Of a stretch of DNA of 64,000 nucleotides, positions 45,723 through 56,487 are shown in pieces. Position numbers and translations under genes: made by a program. Source of the DNA: Ochromonas danica (Eukaryota > Sar > Chrysophyceae > Chromulinales > Chromulinaceae); NCBI GenBank assembly GCA_015146655.1, contig VKHL01000014.1:62001-126000 (forward strand). The letters are read 5' to 3'. Position 1 is the stretch's first letter. Each line of letters opens with the position of its first letter. The notes below the pieces were generated by a model that saw only the letters and a program-made list of their open reading frames with translations, ran no database searches and had not been told where the DNA came from.

Positions 45723-46910
45723 ATGTCGTTAGTGCAAGAGGTTCTTGGGTTTATCCGTTCCTTAAGATTGCAAGATAAGCTTTCTCCACGTCGCAATCCT
45801 GAAATAATCTGGGCATATCTCTTCTTCCCAGCATTCATTGCCTACCTTGTACTATTGACGGGATATATCAATGAGAAGCCTTCACTGGGTGAAATAGTTG
45901 TTCTTGATGCTTCTCTAAATACAATCATCTATCCTTCCAGCAAGATAGAAATCATTTCTTCTGGTTTCAACTGGACAGAAGGCCCTCTTTGGATCCAAGA
46001 TGACGCTTCCTCTTCCTCCCACCTCGTCTTCTCCGATACCGTTCAGAATGCTATTTATAAATGGGAAGAAGGGAAAGGCATGTTCACTGTTGGTAAAACA
46101 TTATATGTGCAATATAGTGGATGCAGAAATGTCAGTGGACACTGTGCCACACTGTATGAACCAGGCACGAATGGTCTCGTGCGCAGATCTGACAGTAGCC
46201 TTGATCTTCTAGCCTGTTCTCATGGAGAGCGTAGCATTGTTTTCCTTCGTGAGAATGGTACACGAAGTGCTGTTGTGAATCAATACAAAGGGAAAAGATT
46301 GAATTCTCCCAATGATTTGGTCTGGTCACCAGATGGACATCTTTATTTCACCGATCCAGACTTTGGATTACAAGATCTAGATAAGAATATACAAAATAAA
46401 GATCTTGAGCATAATGGAGTCTACATGGTCAAGGCAGACTTCTTGAACTTAGCACTCGAGATGGGTGAGCCAACAGCTTATGTGCGTTTGGTAGAAGGTC
46501 GGCTCTCCATGCCTAATGGCCTGGCGTTCTCTCCAGACTTTGCCAAACTCTACGTAGCGAACTCTGATCGTGATTCACCAATCGTTAATGTCTATGATGT
46601 TGAAGATGATGGATCACTTAAGAATGGTCGTGTCTTCTTTGACTTTGCTTCTGATATCCAGAAAGGTTCGAAAGGATTGCCTGATGGAGTGAAGGTAGAT
46701 ATTAATGGAAATGTTTACGTAGCTGGTCCTGGTGGCGTTCATATCATTTCCCCCAACGGACTACGCCTGGGCATTATTAGTGTTCCTGACAAGCTGGTTT
46801 CCAATTTGGCCTTCGGCGGTGATGGAAAACTCTACATAACAGCTACGGATTCGGTTCTCCGTGTGGCCATTAGATCCAAGCCAGCAAGAATTCTGAAGAA
46901 GCTTCGGTAA
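45723..46910 (+). CDS. SMP-30/gluconolactonase-like beta-propeller protein, membrane-anchored
   Basis: 395-residue single-exon protein. After a short N-terminus a hydrophobic anchor (YLFFPAFIAYLVLLTGYI, about residues 33-50) precedes a six-bladed propeller. Family marks include GFNWTEGPLWI with the metal-binding Glu, LVFSDTVQNAIYKW, HGERSIVFLRENG, LNSPNDLVWSPDGHLYFTDP with the Asn and Asp ligands, MPNGLAFSPDFAKLYVANSD, and LPDGVKVDINGNVYVAGPGG with the catalytic Asp. A C-terminal LAFGGDGKLYITATDSVLRV completes the fold. This set is that of gluconolactonase/regucalcin and not strictosidine synthase. Reaction is presumably hydrolysis of a sugar lactone or related ester; actual substrate unknown. 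Located in the secretory pathway by inference. Confidence 0.88.
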   Translation: MSLVQEVLGFIRSLRLQDKLSPRRNPEIIWAYLFFPAFIAYLVLLTGYINEKPSLGEIVVLDASLNTIIYPSSKIEIISSGFNWTEGPLWIQDDASSSSHLVFSDTVQNAIYKWEEGKGMFTVGKTLYVQYSGCRNVSGHCATLYEPGTNGLVRRSDSSLDLLACSHGERSIVFLRENGTRSAVVNQYKGKRLNSPNDLVWSPDGHLYFTDPDFGLQDLDKNIQNKDLEHNGVYMVKADFLNLALEMGEPTAYVRLVEGRLSMPNGLAFSPDFAKLYVANSDRDSPIVNVYDVEDDGSLKNGRVFFDFASDIQKGSKGLPDGVKVDINGNVYVAGPGGVHIISPNGLRLGIISVPDKLVSNLAFGGDGKLYITATDSVLRVAIRSKPARILKKLR

Positions 46911-46967
46911 ACGGACGGGATGTATTAAGTTAGCTCAGATGCAGTCTCTAGCATTAAAACGCTAAGT

Positions 46968-47722
46968 TTAAGGAAGCTGAGAAGCAGCGAACTCCCAGTT
47001 AACCAAATGATCAAGGAAGGTCTTCACGTAGTCAGGTCGGAGATTCTGATAATCCAGGTAGTAAGCATGTTCCCACACATCAACAGTTAAGAGAGGCTTG
47101 ACATGAGGATCAGTCAGAGGGGTTTCAGCGTTGGAAGTCTTGACAATCTTCAAAGCATTGTCATTGATGGACCAAACCAACCAAGCCCATCCAGAGCCAA
47201 AGGCAGTGTTAGCGGCGTTCTCCAGCTCGGTGCGGAAGTGAGCATAGCTACCGAAAGATTGTTCGATGAGCTCAAGCAGTCTGCCAGTGGGCAGACCACC
47301 TCCATTAGGCTTCATGCTTTCCCAATAGAAAGTGTGGTTCCACACCTGAGCAGCATTGTTGAAAAGGCCTTGGTTACCATTGGCCTTGGCAGCTAAAGCA
47401 CGATGATAATAACCAATCAGTTGAAGAAGATCGTGAAGGAGAACAGTGTGCACAACTCACTTTTGATGACATTCACCAAGTCCTCAGTGTCAAGCTCAGT
47501 TCCAGCAACTAGAGATAGTTAAGTCAAGCGAACAAGCGAAGATCTCGTCACAAACTGAAAAGATATATAGAGAGAATCTATGGCGAAGAACTTACGCAAC
47601 TTGTTGGCGTTCTCCACGTACTTAGCATGATGCTTTCCGTAATGGAACTCAAGAGTTTTCTTGGAGATATAAGGCTCCAAGGCAGTGTTGTCGTAAGGCA
47701 GAGGAGGCTGACTGATGGGCAT
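46968..47722 (-). CDS. Iron superoxide dismutase
   Basis: Fe-type SOD of 199 residues in three exons, 47722-47596, 47508-47461 and 47392-46968 (introns 87 and 68 bases). It converts superoxide to oxygen and hydrogen peroxide. Ligand and signature residues are all there: [31 protein letters not shown] with the Fe-type Gln, [15 protein letters not shown], and the ligands in [11 protein letters not shown]. The spliced order [35 protein letters not shown] matches the family without a gap. There is no signal or transit peptide before [11 protein letters not shown], so a cytosolic enzyme is likely. Its presence 37 kb from the NADPH oxidase may be coincidental. Confidence 0.96.
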
Positions 47723-47885
47723 GGTCGTGGAGGATCAAGTTCTTTGATTGATTGTGGAAGAATGCAGAAGGCGCACCAGGAGGAAGCTGCAAAGAAGATG
47801 GTAGAATTCTGCCCGAAAACACGAAAATACAAAAACAGAAATCCGAAAACGAAATTGACGAGAAACTGTTTATCTGTTTATTTAC

Positions 47886-49707
47886 TTATTTATGAGGAGT
47901 AGGATGGTCTTTGCTGGTGGAACTCTTAGATTGTTGGTGGTTTGAGATCTGATGATATTCCTCTTCAATATCTTCATTTTTCATTTCACGTGATATTATC
48001 TCTTCAACATATCCACACCATCCATTCTTGCGCAATGCTAGTTCTAGACGATGAGCTTGATAACAGACAATTTGATCAGCACTGTGTTTATATCGTACTT
48101 TCTCCAAAAATTCATCAGGATCTCCTATACAAAGAAGAACAATCTCTTGGCCACTTTCACATCGATAGCAAAGGTTATACAGTAGTTGTAATCCATTCAT
48201 GACCACATAGCTTTCATCTTCACAAATATTGAATGCGAATAAGACGGGACGCAAAATAATCAAAGCGAGTTGTTCTCGAATTTCTTGTTCTTGAGCCAAC
48301 AAGCAGAGACACTAAAACTCAAAGAAGTCTGTCAGTTACTAAGCCCATGTGTAAGTTACTCCTAGTCGGTAGTGTTTACCTTGAAGACACACTCCACCAT
48401 TTCGATTGCGCTGGCTAGAGGCCTTACGACAGGGTTGGGAACATCACTTCCACGCTCATATACCATAACAGTTTCATTTGGAATTGTAGACAAGAACTTA
48501 TTAAAAATACTCAATTTATTTCTTAAATAGGCTTCCATGGCAACTTGTCGATGCTCTCCCTGTTCGACAACAGAGTCTGTGCTGAGAAAGTCCAATCGAC
48601 CAGCACGCACACTGAAGATGCTGTGTAGAGCATTCATAGCTGCCTTTTTAAGCATTAAAGGCTGATTTCCTTTACGATCTTGGATAACATCAACACATTT
48701 CTCAATGGCCCGATGCGCATCCTTTGTAGTGCATAGTGATAATAGTACATGAAGTAGGAGAAGCAAACTCAAAAGAATTGATGCAAACAGAAAACTATTA
48801 CCTGATCAATCTGTAAAGGAGATTCAAGAGGGACATCTGTTTTAGCAAATCCTAAGAAGCCAAAGAGCTGAACTAGCGTGTTGTCAGGGAAGGCTGTCAT
48901 ATAATGCAACAGACTGTGCCAATCGCCGCCCTCCACAGCGGTGCGCATGAAATGATATTCATTCAAATTTATACTGGTTAGCTTAGCTCCATCCATCCAT
49001 AAGACTAGATCATGGAAGTTGAATTGTTCGAGATCAATATCTGAATATCGTCGACAAGCAATCGTTCTCAATTCGTTCTTGACGATGAAGACCTCAATGT
49101 CTGCACGATCCTGCTCCACTTTGCTCAAGCCTGCTACCTTAATGAGTGGTCCTACTTTGAAATCCTGTTTAGAAAACCGTTGACCTTTCATGTAATCGTC
49201 AGGATCTTCCACAGCCAATGGCTGGATGTCGTCAGCAAAGGCTAGCCTGGGTTTGTACCATCGCGTCTCAGCGTCCAAGTTCTCTCTATCCACATAATAC
49301 AAATACCCAGAGAAAGGATCTGCCATGGTATAGAATCGACTGCGATAGTAATATCGTAGCTTCAGTCTGACTAAGAACCCTCTGGCCACAGCCTGGATGA
49401 CAATTGCTGCTCGGTCAGAGGAGACGAAGGGAGCGAACTTACGTCTTCCCCATTGTTTGGACATGTAGAACTCAGGATGAAGTTGAATAAATCGAGCTGA
49501 ATTTGTGGGATACTTCTCTGCCTTGGCCCACATTGACTTCTGCCTGTTTAGCACTTGCAGATTGGTGCTGAAGATTGTCTCTCCGGTCCAAGGGTTAAAC
49601 AGGTAATACGCACCATTGCTTGTGTCCCACCGATACTCAAAGTAGTCATAACGACGTTTGATCTCTGAGTAAGGGGTTTTCCTAGGTCTACGCTTTGGAG
49701 GTCCCAT
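47886..49707 (-). CDS. WW/IQ-motif protein of unknown function
   Basis: 557-residue protein in three exons (49707-48802, 48721-48380, 48311-47886; introns 80 and 68 bases). The N-terminal 50 residues (YDYFEYRWDTSNGAYYLFNP then WTGET) are WW-like, an IQ motif (AAIVIQAVARGFLVRLKLRY) lies near residue 105, and a second WW-like stretch (MADPFSGYLYYVDREN then LDAETRWYKP) follows. From residue 250 onwards it is helical, with leucine-rich segments suggesting an armadillo- or HEAT-type solenoid. A calmodulin-binding scaffold is plausible; I do not recognise the family. The divergent partner is the FN3-CaaX gene, 134 bases away. Confidence 0.62.
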
Positions 49708-49841
49708 CAAATAACTGCAAGAGTAACGAATTCATGCACAGTTTCACTGCCAGACTGGGCCAAATCTCCAAATAGCCAAAGCTTCTCTTCTAGACTCCCT
49801 AAGCTCTCCAAGCAAATCCCATACGAAATCTGCAGAATACA

Positions 49842-50207
49842 ATGGCTGCTGCATCAACCGGAGGATCAATCACCTTACCCAAACCAGCCTTCACTGACTG
49901 TGATGAGACCAGTCTGAAGCTTCACTGGGATCCTCTTTCGTCAGCCTTGGCTCAATACAAGATTACTCTACAGTACAAGCAAGTCTTCTTACCTTGGGAA
50001 CAGGCTAAGGAGCGCGACATTATTGACGCATCCCATATTCTTCTCAAGGAGGCAGATGTAGTAGACCTCGAGCCTGGCACCCCCTATTCTGTCCGCCTCG
50101 TTGCAGTCAATGAACAGAACGGAAGCAAAGTGATTGGACCAGAATCCGTCTTTGACACAAAACCTGTTGATTGCGGGCCAAAGCGGAAGAAGTGTACAAT
50201 CTGCTGA
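49842..50207 (+). CDS. Single FN3-domain protein with C-terminal CaaX prenylation box
   Basis: 121-residue intronless protein. Residues 15-110 form one fibronectin type III domain: KPAFTDCDETSLKLHWDPLS near the start, YKITLQYKQ, VDLEPGTPYSVRLVAVNEQ and GPESVFDTKP, with the W and Y-x-V-R-V anchor residues of the fold. There is no signal peptide or membrane helix. The end is a basic patch and CaaX-type tetrapeptide, KRKKCTIC, so farnesylation and attachment to an intracellular membrane are predicted. Shares a divergent promoter with the WW/IQ gene. Function unknown; a lipid-anchored cytosolic FN3 adaptor is the simplest reading. Confidence 0.75.
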   Translation: MAAASTGGSITLPKPAFTDCDETSLKLHWDPLSSALAQYKITLQYKQVFLPWEQAKERDIIDASHILLKEADVVDLEPGTPYSVRLVAVNEQNGSKVIGPESVFDTKPVDCGPKRKKCTIC

Positions 50208-50587
50208 ATGATTCAATCCTCTGGCTAGTCTACATTTTCATCATGTTGTGTGACTAGGCCTGTGTGTGGTCTCATACAGCAGCAGTATGGTGTGACGACT
50301 TTCTCGAAAGAGGTCGGAATCGACTGTTTTCTCCTTATCGTAGCCAATTTCCAATCCTTTGGTACTGCTTTTTGTTTAAGTAATGATCAATTCAGTTGTT
50401 ATTTTTCAATTCACATTTTGATGGAGAATTGCTGTGTGATCTGTTCTTAACCAACACAGTAGTACTGTATTGTGATCGTAATTTAGCTTCCAGTCTCTCA
50501 GTAGAATGTTAACTATTACGCTTATGGACACCTTGCTGAGACACTTAACTGCGACACCTTGCTGGGTAGGTACTGCAGTATGTTATG

Positions 50588-50620
<33 letters not shown>

Positions 50621-50855
50621 CTGTATGTATCATGTTTTAGAAGAAGTGTGAGCCACAGTGTGAAGAAGTTAATACGTCGAAGCCAATCATACTAATAATA
50701 TAGAACTACAGAGGATTATACTTGATTACAACCTTCCTCACAAGTCTACACCTACCGCTGTACAGTCATAGTATTGCTACTCGCATCCCGCGCAAAAGTC
50801 CACACACAATCACTAATCCCTTCCCCTTCTCTTCCCACAATGCCTTCAGTCAAAG
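50208..50855. promoter_or_regulatory. Intergenic region before the RING-protein gene
   Basis: A 648-base gap. It holds a GTA microsatellite at 50588-50620, an imperfect direct repeat of ACACCTTGCTG (near 50528 and 50558) and a pyrimidine-rich stretch before the RING gene. An ATG at 50840 is out of frame with the RING ORF and runs only about 20 codons, so it could be a small upstream ORF. Confidence 0.35.
50588..50620 (+). repeat. (GTA)11 microsatellite
   Basis: Eleven GTA units without interruption in an intergenic region. Likely length-polymorphic. Confidence 0.95.
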
Positions 50856-52105
50856 ATGATGAGAGAGAGAAGAGATCTCCCGGTACGAGAGAACTACTAT
50901 GAGAAGGAAATGGAGAAGCAAAGTCTGCTTTGCAATTGTTGTTCTTCAGTACTGCAAGGAATTGCTTACCGAACAAGATGTGGACATCTCTTTTGTCCGT
51001 CTTGTGCACAATCATCTTTTCGAAAGCAAAATGCTTGTCCCACTTGCACACAACGATTAAAGATTGAAGATATCTTTGAGATTATTATAGGAGTACCTAG
51101 TGGTGATATTACAGAACAACTTTTCCAAGCTATCCTGAGTGGTGGCAGTCTTCAAGAGTGTGGCAAGACAATGAGTGAGATATTTCGTGGTCTACATGAA
51201 CTCACTCTATTCTTAGCAGTACAGCAAGATCTCCAAGCAAAACATGCATGGGAAATCATGCAAGTGAGTCAACAGGGATGGAAGCAAAAGGAGGAAGAAA
51301 TGGTGAGTGAGCTGTACAGAATGCTATCTCTGTCAAGGTAATGGTCGTATCTCACAATCTCAATCACTTTCAATAGATCGAATTGTTCAGCCGCGCAGAG
51401 GAAGAATCAAATAGTTTAAAAGCGGCAATATCCGGCTTGCAAGCAGAGTTAACCGACAAAAGCAAGGAAGTCTCTTCACTACAAGAAATGGTGAAGGAAG
51501 GCGCACGAAAATGCCAAGCTTGGGAGAAAGTGAGAAGAACTTCAATTATACAGTATTTTCAATTAACAAGTACTTTTAATTATACTGCTTTAGGCCTACG
51601 ATAATATTCGATCACAGCTAGTCGCGAAGCAATCTGCTCAATCTAATTTCAATTCCAACAAGCACATCGAAGGTGAGTTGAGGAGTTGCAGTGATTTTCT
51701 CTTGACGTATTGCTAATTCTTACGTTGTTAAGGCATCGCACCTTTCGTAAATCCGCCATACCCCACTACAACTGCAATCATACAAGAAAGCACATACAAG
51801 AGGTAAGGATAGCTTACGATTCAATATTCTGATCTAACAAAACTAAATGCACTCAAAGTGGGCTTGATTACACTTCGATCCCCGCAAACAAAATGCAGAT
51901 GTCAACAAGCCCCAATGTTGATGGAAATTTCCAACTATTCAACATTCTTGGACAGAAACGTCCTGCAGCTCCTGAGTACAATAGTGGAGAAAGAAGGTTG
52001 CAGCTAGCACGTTTGATGACTGCACATACCAACAATGCTGACTACTCAAAGCCTAAGGAACTCTTTCAAGGCAAGATTTCAGGAACTTTCTTCACACACA
52101 GATAG
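50856..52105 (+). CDS. RING-finger protein resembling HEI10/CCNB1IP1
   Basis: 331-residue protein in five exons (50856-51302, 51377-51529, 51594-51672, 51733-51802, 51859-52105; introns 56-74 bases). It begins with a RING finger at about residues 26-66 (CNCC, CGHLFCPSC, CPTC). This is followed by IIIGVPSGDITEQLFQAILS and a long coiled coil (about residues 90-225), then a Pro/Ser-rich tail ending GTFFTHR. An N-terminal RING, one coiled coil and a disordered tail at about 300-330 residues is the layout of the meiotic crossover factors HEI10 (CCNB1IP1), ZIP3 and RNF212, which act as SUMO/ubiquitin ligases on meiotic chromosomes. Other coiled-coil RING ligases share this architecture, so the assignment is moderate. 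Confidence 0.6.
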
Positions 52106-52181
52106 CGCAATATCATTAAGTTCGACTGAGTTTAGTCAATGAGTTTGGTCAATCACCTGATAGTAGACCTTAGTTTGATCA
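52106..52181. other. Short convergent gap, RING gene / IQ-ankyrin gene
   Basis: Only 76 bases separate the two stop codons, so the 3' UTRs must be very short or overlap. Confidence 0.6.
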
Positions 52182-55100
52182 TCAGCCTTCATACCATGTG
52201 ATGTAAAATGGATCTGGAGAAGTGTTAAAATATCTCTCATCATCGTCTCCATATCTTCCTGTTTGTGTATTCCTTTCTTTCTTTTCATACTTTCGGGCAA
52301 AGGCCAGAGCCCAAGCACTATATTTACCTCTCAAGCTGTCGCGAGCACTCACACGCAATTCAAAAAGGCGACGTGCTACAAAGAAATTTCCAGCCTTCAC
52401 TGCAATCATTGCTGCTGTTTCGCCAATCGGATTTGTCTGTTCGTAGCGAATTCTCTTGTCATTGACGACCAAATCCACCATCTCAACAACTCCATAAGCA
52501 GCAATGCAATGCAACGAAGAGTTGCCTGTGATATCCACAGGTAACGTGGGATCATAACCCTTTTTTAGGAAATGCGTCAACGCCTTGATGTTATGCATTC
52601 GAATAATCCAAGCTACTGCATTTAGATCAAGAAACAAAACATCATTTAAGCGGACAATTTGATATGTATCCGCAGCTGATGCGCTCTGAGAGCGAACAGC
52701 AGCTGCTGAAGCCGATGATCGCAAACGAATCTTATGACTTTGAGATACAGTTGCACTCTCAGTATTTTTGGCGAAAGTAGCTGCAGCAGAGGCAACGAAC
52801 TGCTCATCCGTTAAATCACCTTCTGGAGCAATCACTTCAAGAATACCACAACGTAGAAGGTGTAGCATCATCTTGAGAGATCCATCATCAAAGCGAATAC
52901 TGCTAACAACTAAAACAAATTAAGCACAACAATTAGCAAAGAATTAGCAAGCAAATAACAGTGACCGCATTGAGCATCAGTACTTACAAAGTCTCCAAGC
53001 ATCTAAAGGAGAAATAATAGCCGGAATAATACTCTTGAAAAGTGTCATAGCACATTCTTGAAGGGCTACATCGCCTGGTTCACTGGAAGGATCCGAAGAA
53101 ATCTGAGGAGAGCCTGTGGCGGGATTGGGAAGTCTCAACATTTCCTCTGGTGTGCGTCCATACTCTGTATAGAGTGTACAACCAGCTTTGAGCAAAGCAA
53201 CAACAACTGCACATTCCTGAGCCAATCTAACAACTTCTTCATCTTTATCCTTTCGAGCAGCAGGAGACGCCAGACCATTTATTGACATATACTCGCTACA
53301 TAATGGCCTCCTAGTGGATAAGATGGTCTGTTTAGGATGGAATATATGCCACAAACAACTGCGCTCTGATTCATCGATAATCAGTGCATCAGCGCCCAAT
53401 CGCAGGTATGATAAAATAAGCTTCTCGTGGTAATTACTACATGCCAATGAAAGAGGTGTCATTCCTTGTTTGTTTTGAATGTTCAAAACCTCCGGGAAAA
53501 TCTCTGCAGCCAATAAATCAACATTGATTTCTGTGCCATCTTTGGCTGCGAGATGGAAAGGTGTATCACCCTCACTGTCTGCCGCAATGAGTAATGCTTT
53601 CGTGACACGACAAGAACCTGCTGTTGGATGGGATAATAGATGAGCTATAAACTCGGAGGCATTTTGTCCATGCAGCGCAGCATAGTGCATGCAATTTCGT
53701 CCTCGGCTATCGACCAAAGAAAAGTCAGCTCCTCTTTGCAAGAGCATATTAGCTACATCAATGTCACCGCGCGAACTAGCCGCCAAAGCCGTCGTCAAGC
53801 CATCTTCTTCCTGCTGCCAATCCAGCTCGAAGCCAGACTCTAACACTCGATGAAGGCAGAAAATATTCCCAGACAACACAAGCTGCATAGTTTTACTGAT
53901 GTCCTGAGGCGACCAACTAATTTCTTCGCTTTCATTCTCCGCATTGTGGCCGTCTAAACGAGATTGACGTTTCGATAAACCACTAGACCCAGCAGCGCTG
54001 ACAATACCGTCCATCAATTCCAAAATTTCTGACTGACCTGATAATGCCGCTAATAAGAGACAATCTTTTCCATCTCCATCAGGTGCTTGAATAGAAGAGA
54101 GACGGGTTTGTTCAGACATATACGTGTGGAATTCGGGATCCAAGCCCAGAATCCATTGCACGATCTGCAAGGAGGACGATGAAGCCTTGTGGAGGGGACT
54201 TTGACCAAGTTCATCCACTCCTTCAATTTTAGCTTTAAATTTAGCCGTAAGGAGCTTAAACCCTTCGACATGACCTATCTCGCAGATAGCATGCACTGCT
54301 GTCATTCCAGCTTGACTAGGGGTATTAACATCAAACCCTTGCAATAGTAGCGCTTGCAACATGGTGAGATCAGCTATCGCTGCATTAGCAGCGGCTGTTA
54401 CGAGCAAGAATCCAATATCTTCCTGTTCCAACAATAATATTGGTCCATCGACTGTAGATGATTCTGTTTTCTTATTGACATCCACTGCGGCAGGAGGAGG
54501 TAAGGCTTCTCCCTCAACAACGCTTTCAGTGTTTTCACTGGTAAGCGGAGCATTGCCCTCTTCTTCTGCTTTACTTGTATCCGTTTGTAGAGCTGTATCA
54601 ACAGGTTCAGGAGTCGCCACTTCGCTGGCTTTGTAAAATGAGAGAAGGTATTGAAAGGCAGGTAAATGATTGGCCTTGGCAGCGACCATTATTGCAGTCA
54701 ATCCTTCATTATTACGATGATTAATATCAAAACCCCATAGAATGCATTTGCGCAACAGATCAACGTTGCCGTAAGCAGCAGCAATCGTCAACAGGGTATC
54801 TCCATCAGCATTGGTATCTGTGACTTGTAGCGACTCGCCACCCATTAAGCCTTTGAAAATATCCTCAACACCAACCGTATTGCCCTCTCGAGCTTGTAAA
54901 TAAATATCGGCGCTATCAAGTAGAGCTCGATTTTCAGCCTGCATTTGTGCTGCCAATTTAGCCTTTTCGTTCTCTTCTTGTAAACGCTTCTCTTCTGCCA
55001 GACGATCTCGAACAATTCGGCGTCTCTTGCCCGTGTTGACTCTAGCCAAGAACTTTCGAATTAAACATTGTATGCACGTAACCCAAGTGAATATCAGTAC

Positions 55101-56257
55101 ATGCAACCGACGCAAGCGGATACGAGCAACTCTTCGAATAGACAAGAAGCGTCGAACCGCCTTTTGCATCATCAATGCTCCACGATTTGTTTTGCGAAGC
55201 TGCATAATGTGTTTAATATGATTTGCCATCCTGTGCGAATACTTGGCACGATACCAACTTTGGATAATACGAGCAGCAAGAACGTACAGTCGATATCTTC
55301 TACGCCAAACTTTTCGTCGACCAAACATGCCTCGAAGCGCAGCTTGAATTTTGATGACTGACAGTCGATATAAAATGATTCGCCGTTTTTCAATTAGCGC
55401 CTTAACACGACCTCGAGCAGATATTCCTCTTGCACGTGCTTGGATTACCACCGCGGCCTGGACTCGTTTTAATTGCTTGCGATCATATTTGAGACGACGT
55501 AAGCATTTTCGACTCAAAAGGCACCGGAAAGCAGTTTGGATGAGCGTTGCACAAAACTTCCGTAATGCTTGTCTTTCTTTTGTGTACTGAGCTAAACCCA
55601 TTGTCGCATAACCACGATGATTGAGGAAAGAACGAATATTTGCCCGTATCATGGAATTCGTCGCTAAATAATGCCTGATTTCTCCAAAATTCTTTCTAAC
55701 ATAGTAGCCTCGGTATATAGCTTGAATCTTAGTGGTAGCATCAAGCTCAAGTTTTGAGCGGACGAACCGTGTGACATTGAGCTTGGCCATGAACTCCTTC
55801 TTCTCTTCATGAAGCATTTGATTCATCTTCTTAGTTTTCTTCACTACATCTACTGACAAACCAATGTCATAAGGACTATTCCCTAATAAATCCTTTTGTG
55901 CCAGTTTAATACTTGGTGGTTTTAATCTAGATGGATAAACAGATGAGAAAGACAAAAGGATAACCCAAACAAAGAATATAGCATGACCTACCTTTTCACC
56001 TCTAGAGGCTGGATATGAATATCTCTCATCTTTCCTTCTTTAGTTATCGTACTTGTAGTAATGACAGATATGACATCACAGTTAGTTGTTCGATAAGTCC
56101 ATACTAATGCCTCAGATGTGCGTGTGGCACATTGAGCAAAGTTGACAATATGGTTTTGTTGTTCAATTGCCTTTTGCCTAAAATATTCATTTCTATCTGT
56201 AATTAAATTATGTGTGAAGTCATATTCAGGAGAAACTATAGTATCCATTGTATCCAT
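52182..56257 (-). CDS. Large IQ-motif and ankyrin-repeat protein
   Basis: About 1310 residues in three exons: 56257-55992, 55926-52988 and 52909-52182 (introns 65 and 78 bases). At least six IQ-type helices (about residues 130-330; for example TKIQAIYRGYYVRKNFGE, TLIQTAFRCLLSRKCLRRL, VVIQARARGISARGRVKAL, KIQAALRGMFGRRKVWRRR) are followed by a Glu/Lys helix and about nine ankyrin repeats (about residues 410-980; e.g. DTLLTIAAAYGNVDLLRKCI, GLTAIMVAAKANHLPAFQYL, NCMHYAALHGQN, DTPFHLAAKDG), with two more near the end (NSSLHCIAAYGVVEMVDLVV, GETAAMIAVKAGNFFVARRL). Calmodulin binding by the IQ part and protein binding by the ankyrin part are inferred; such proteins are common in cilia. An in-frame ATG at 56377 would add 40 residues. 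Confidence 0.82.
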
Positions 56258-56487
56258 AGTCTGTCTGTTCTTCTGTTGGTTTTGTTGTTTGATGGGCCAA
56301 ACAATAAACAAACAGAGTGAACGTGACCGTTTCAACGTTTCAACGCTGTTTGTGTTGCTGCTGTGCAACCATTGCATTACAACTCATAGACTATAAGACT
56401 GTCTCCGGATCTTGGTCTTAGCTTCTTTTACAACAAGAAGTAGACTATTAAGAGTCTTTATTAGACTATCATTGACATTGAAGAAGT

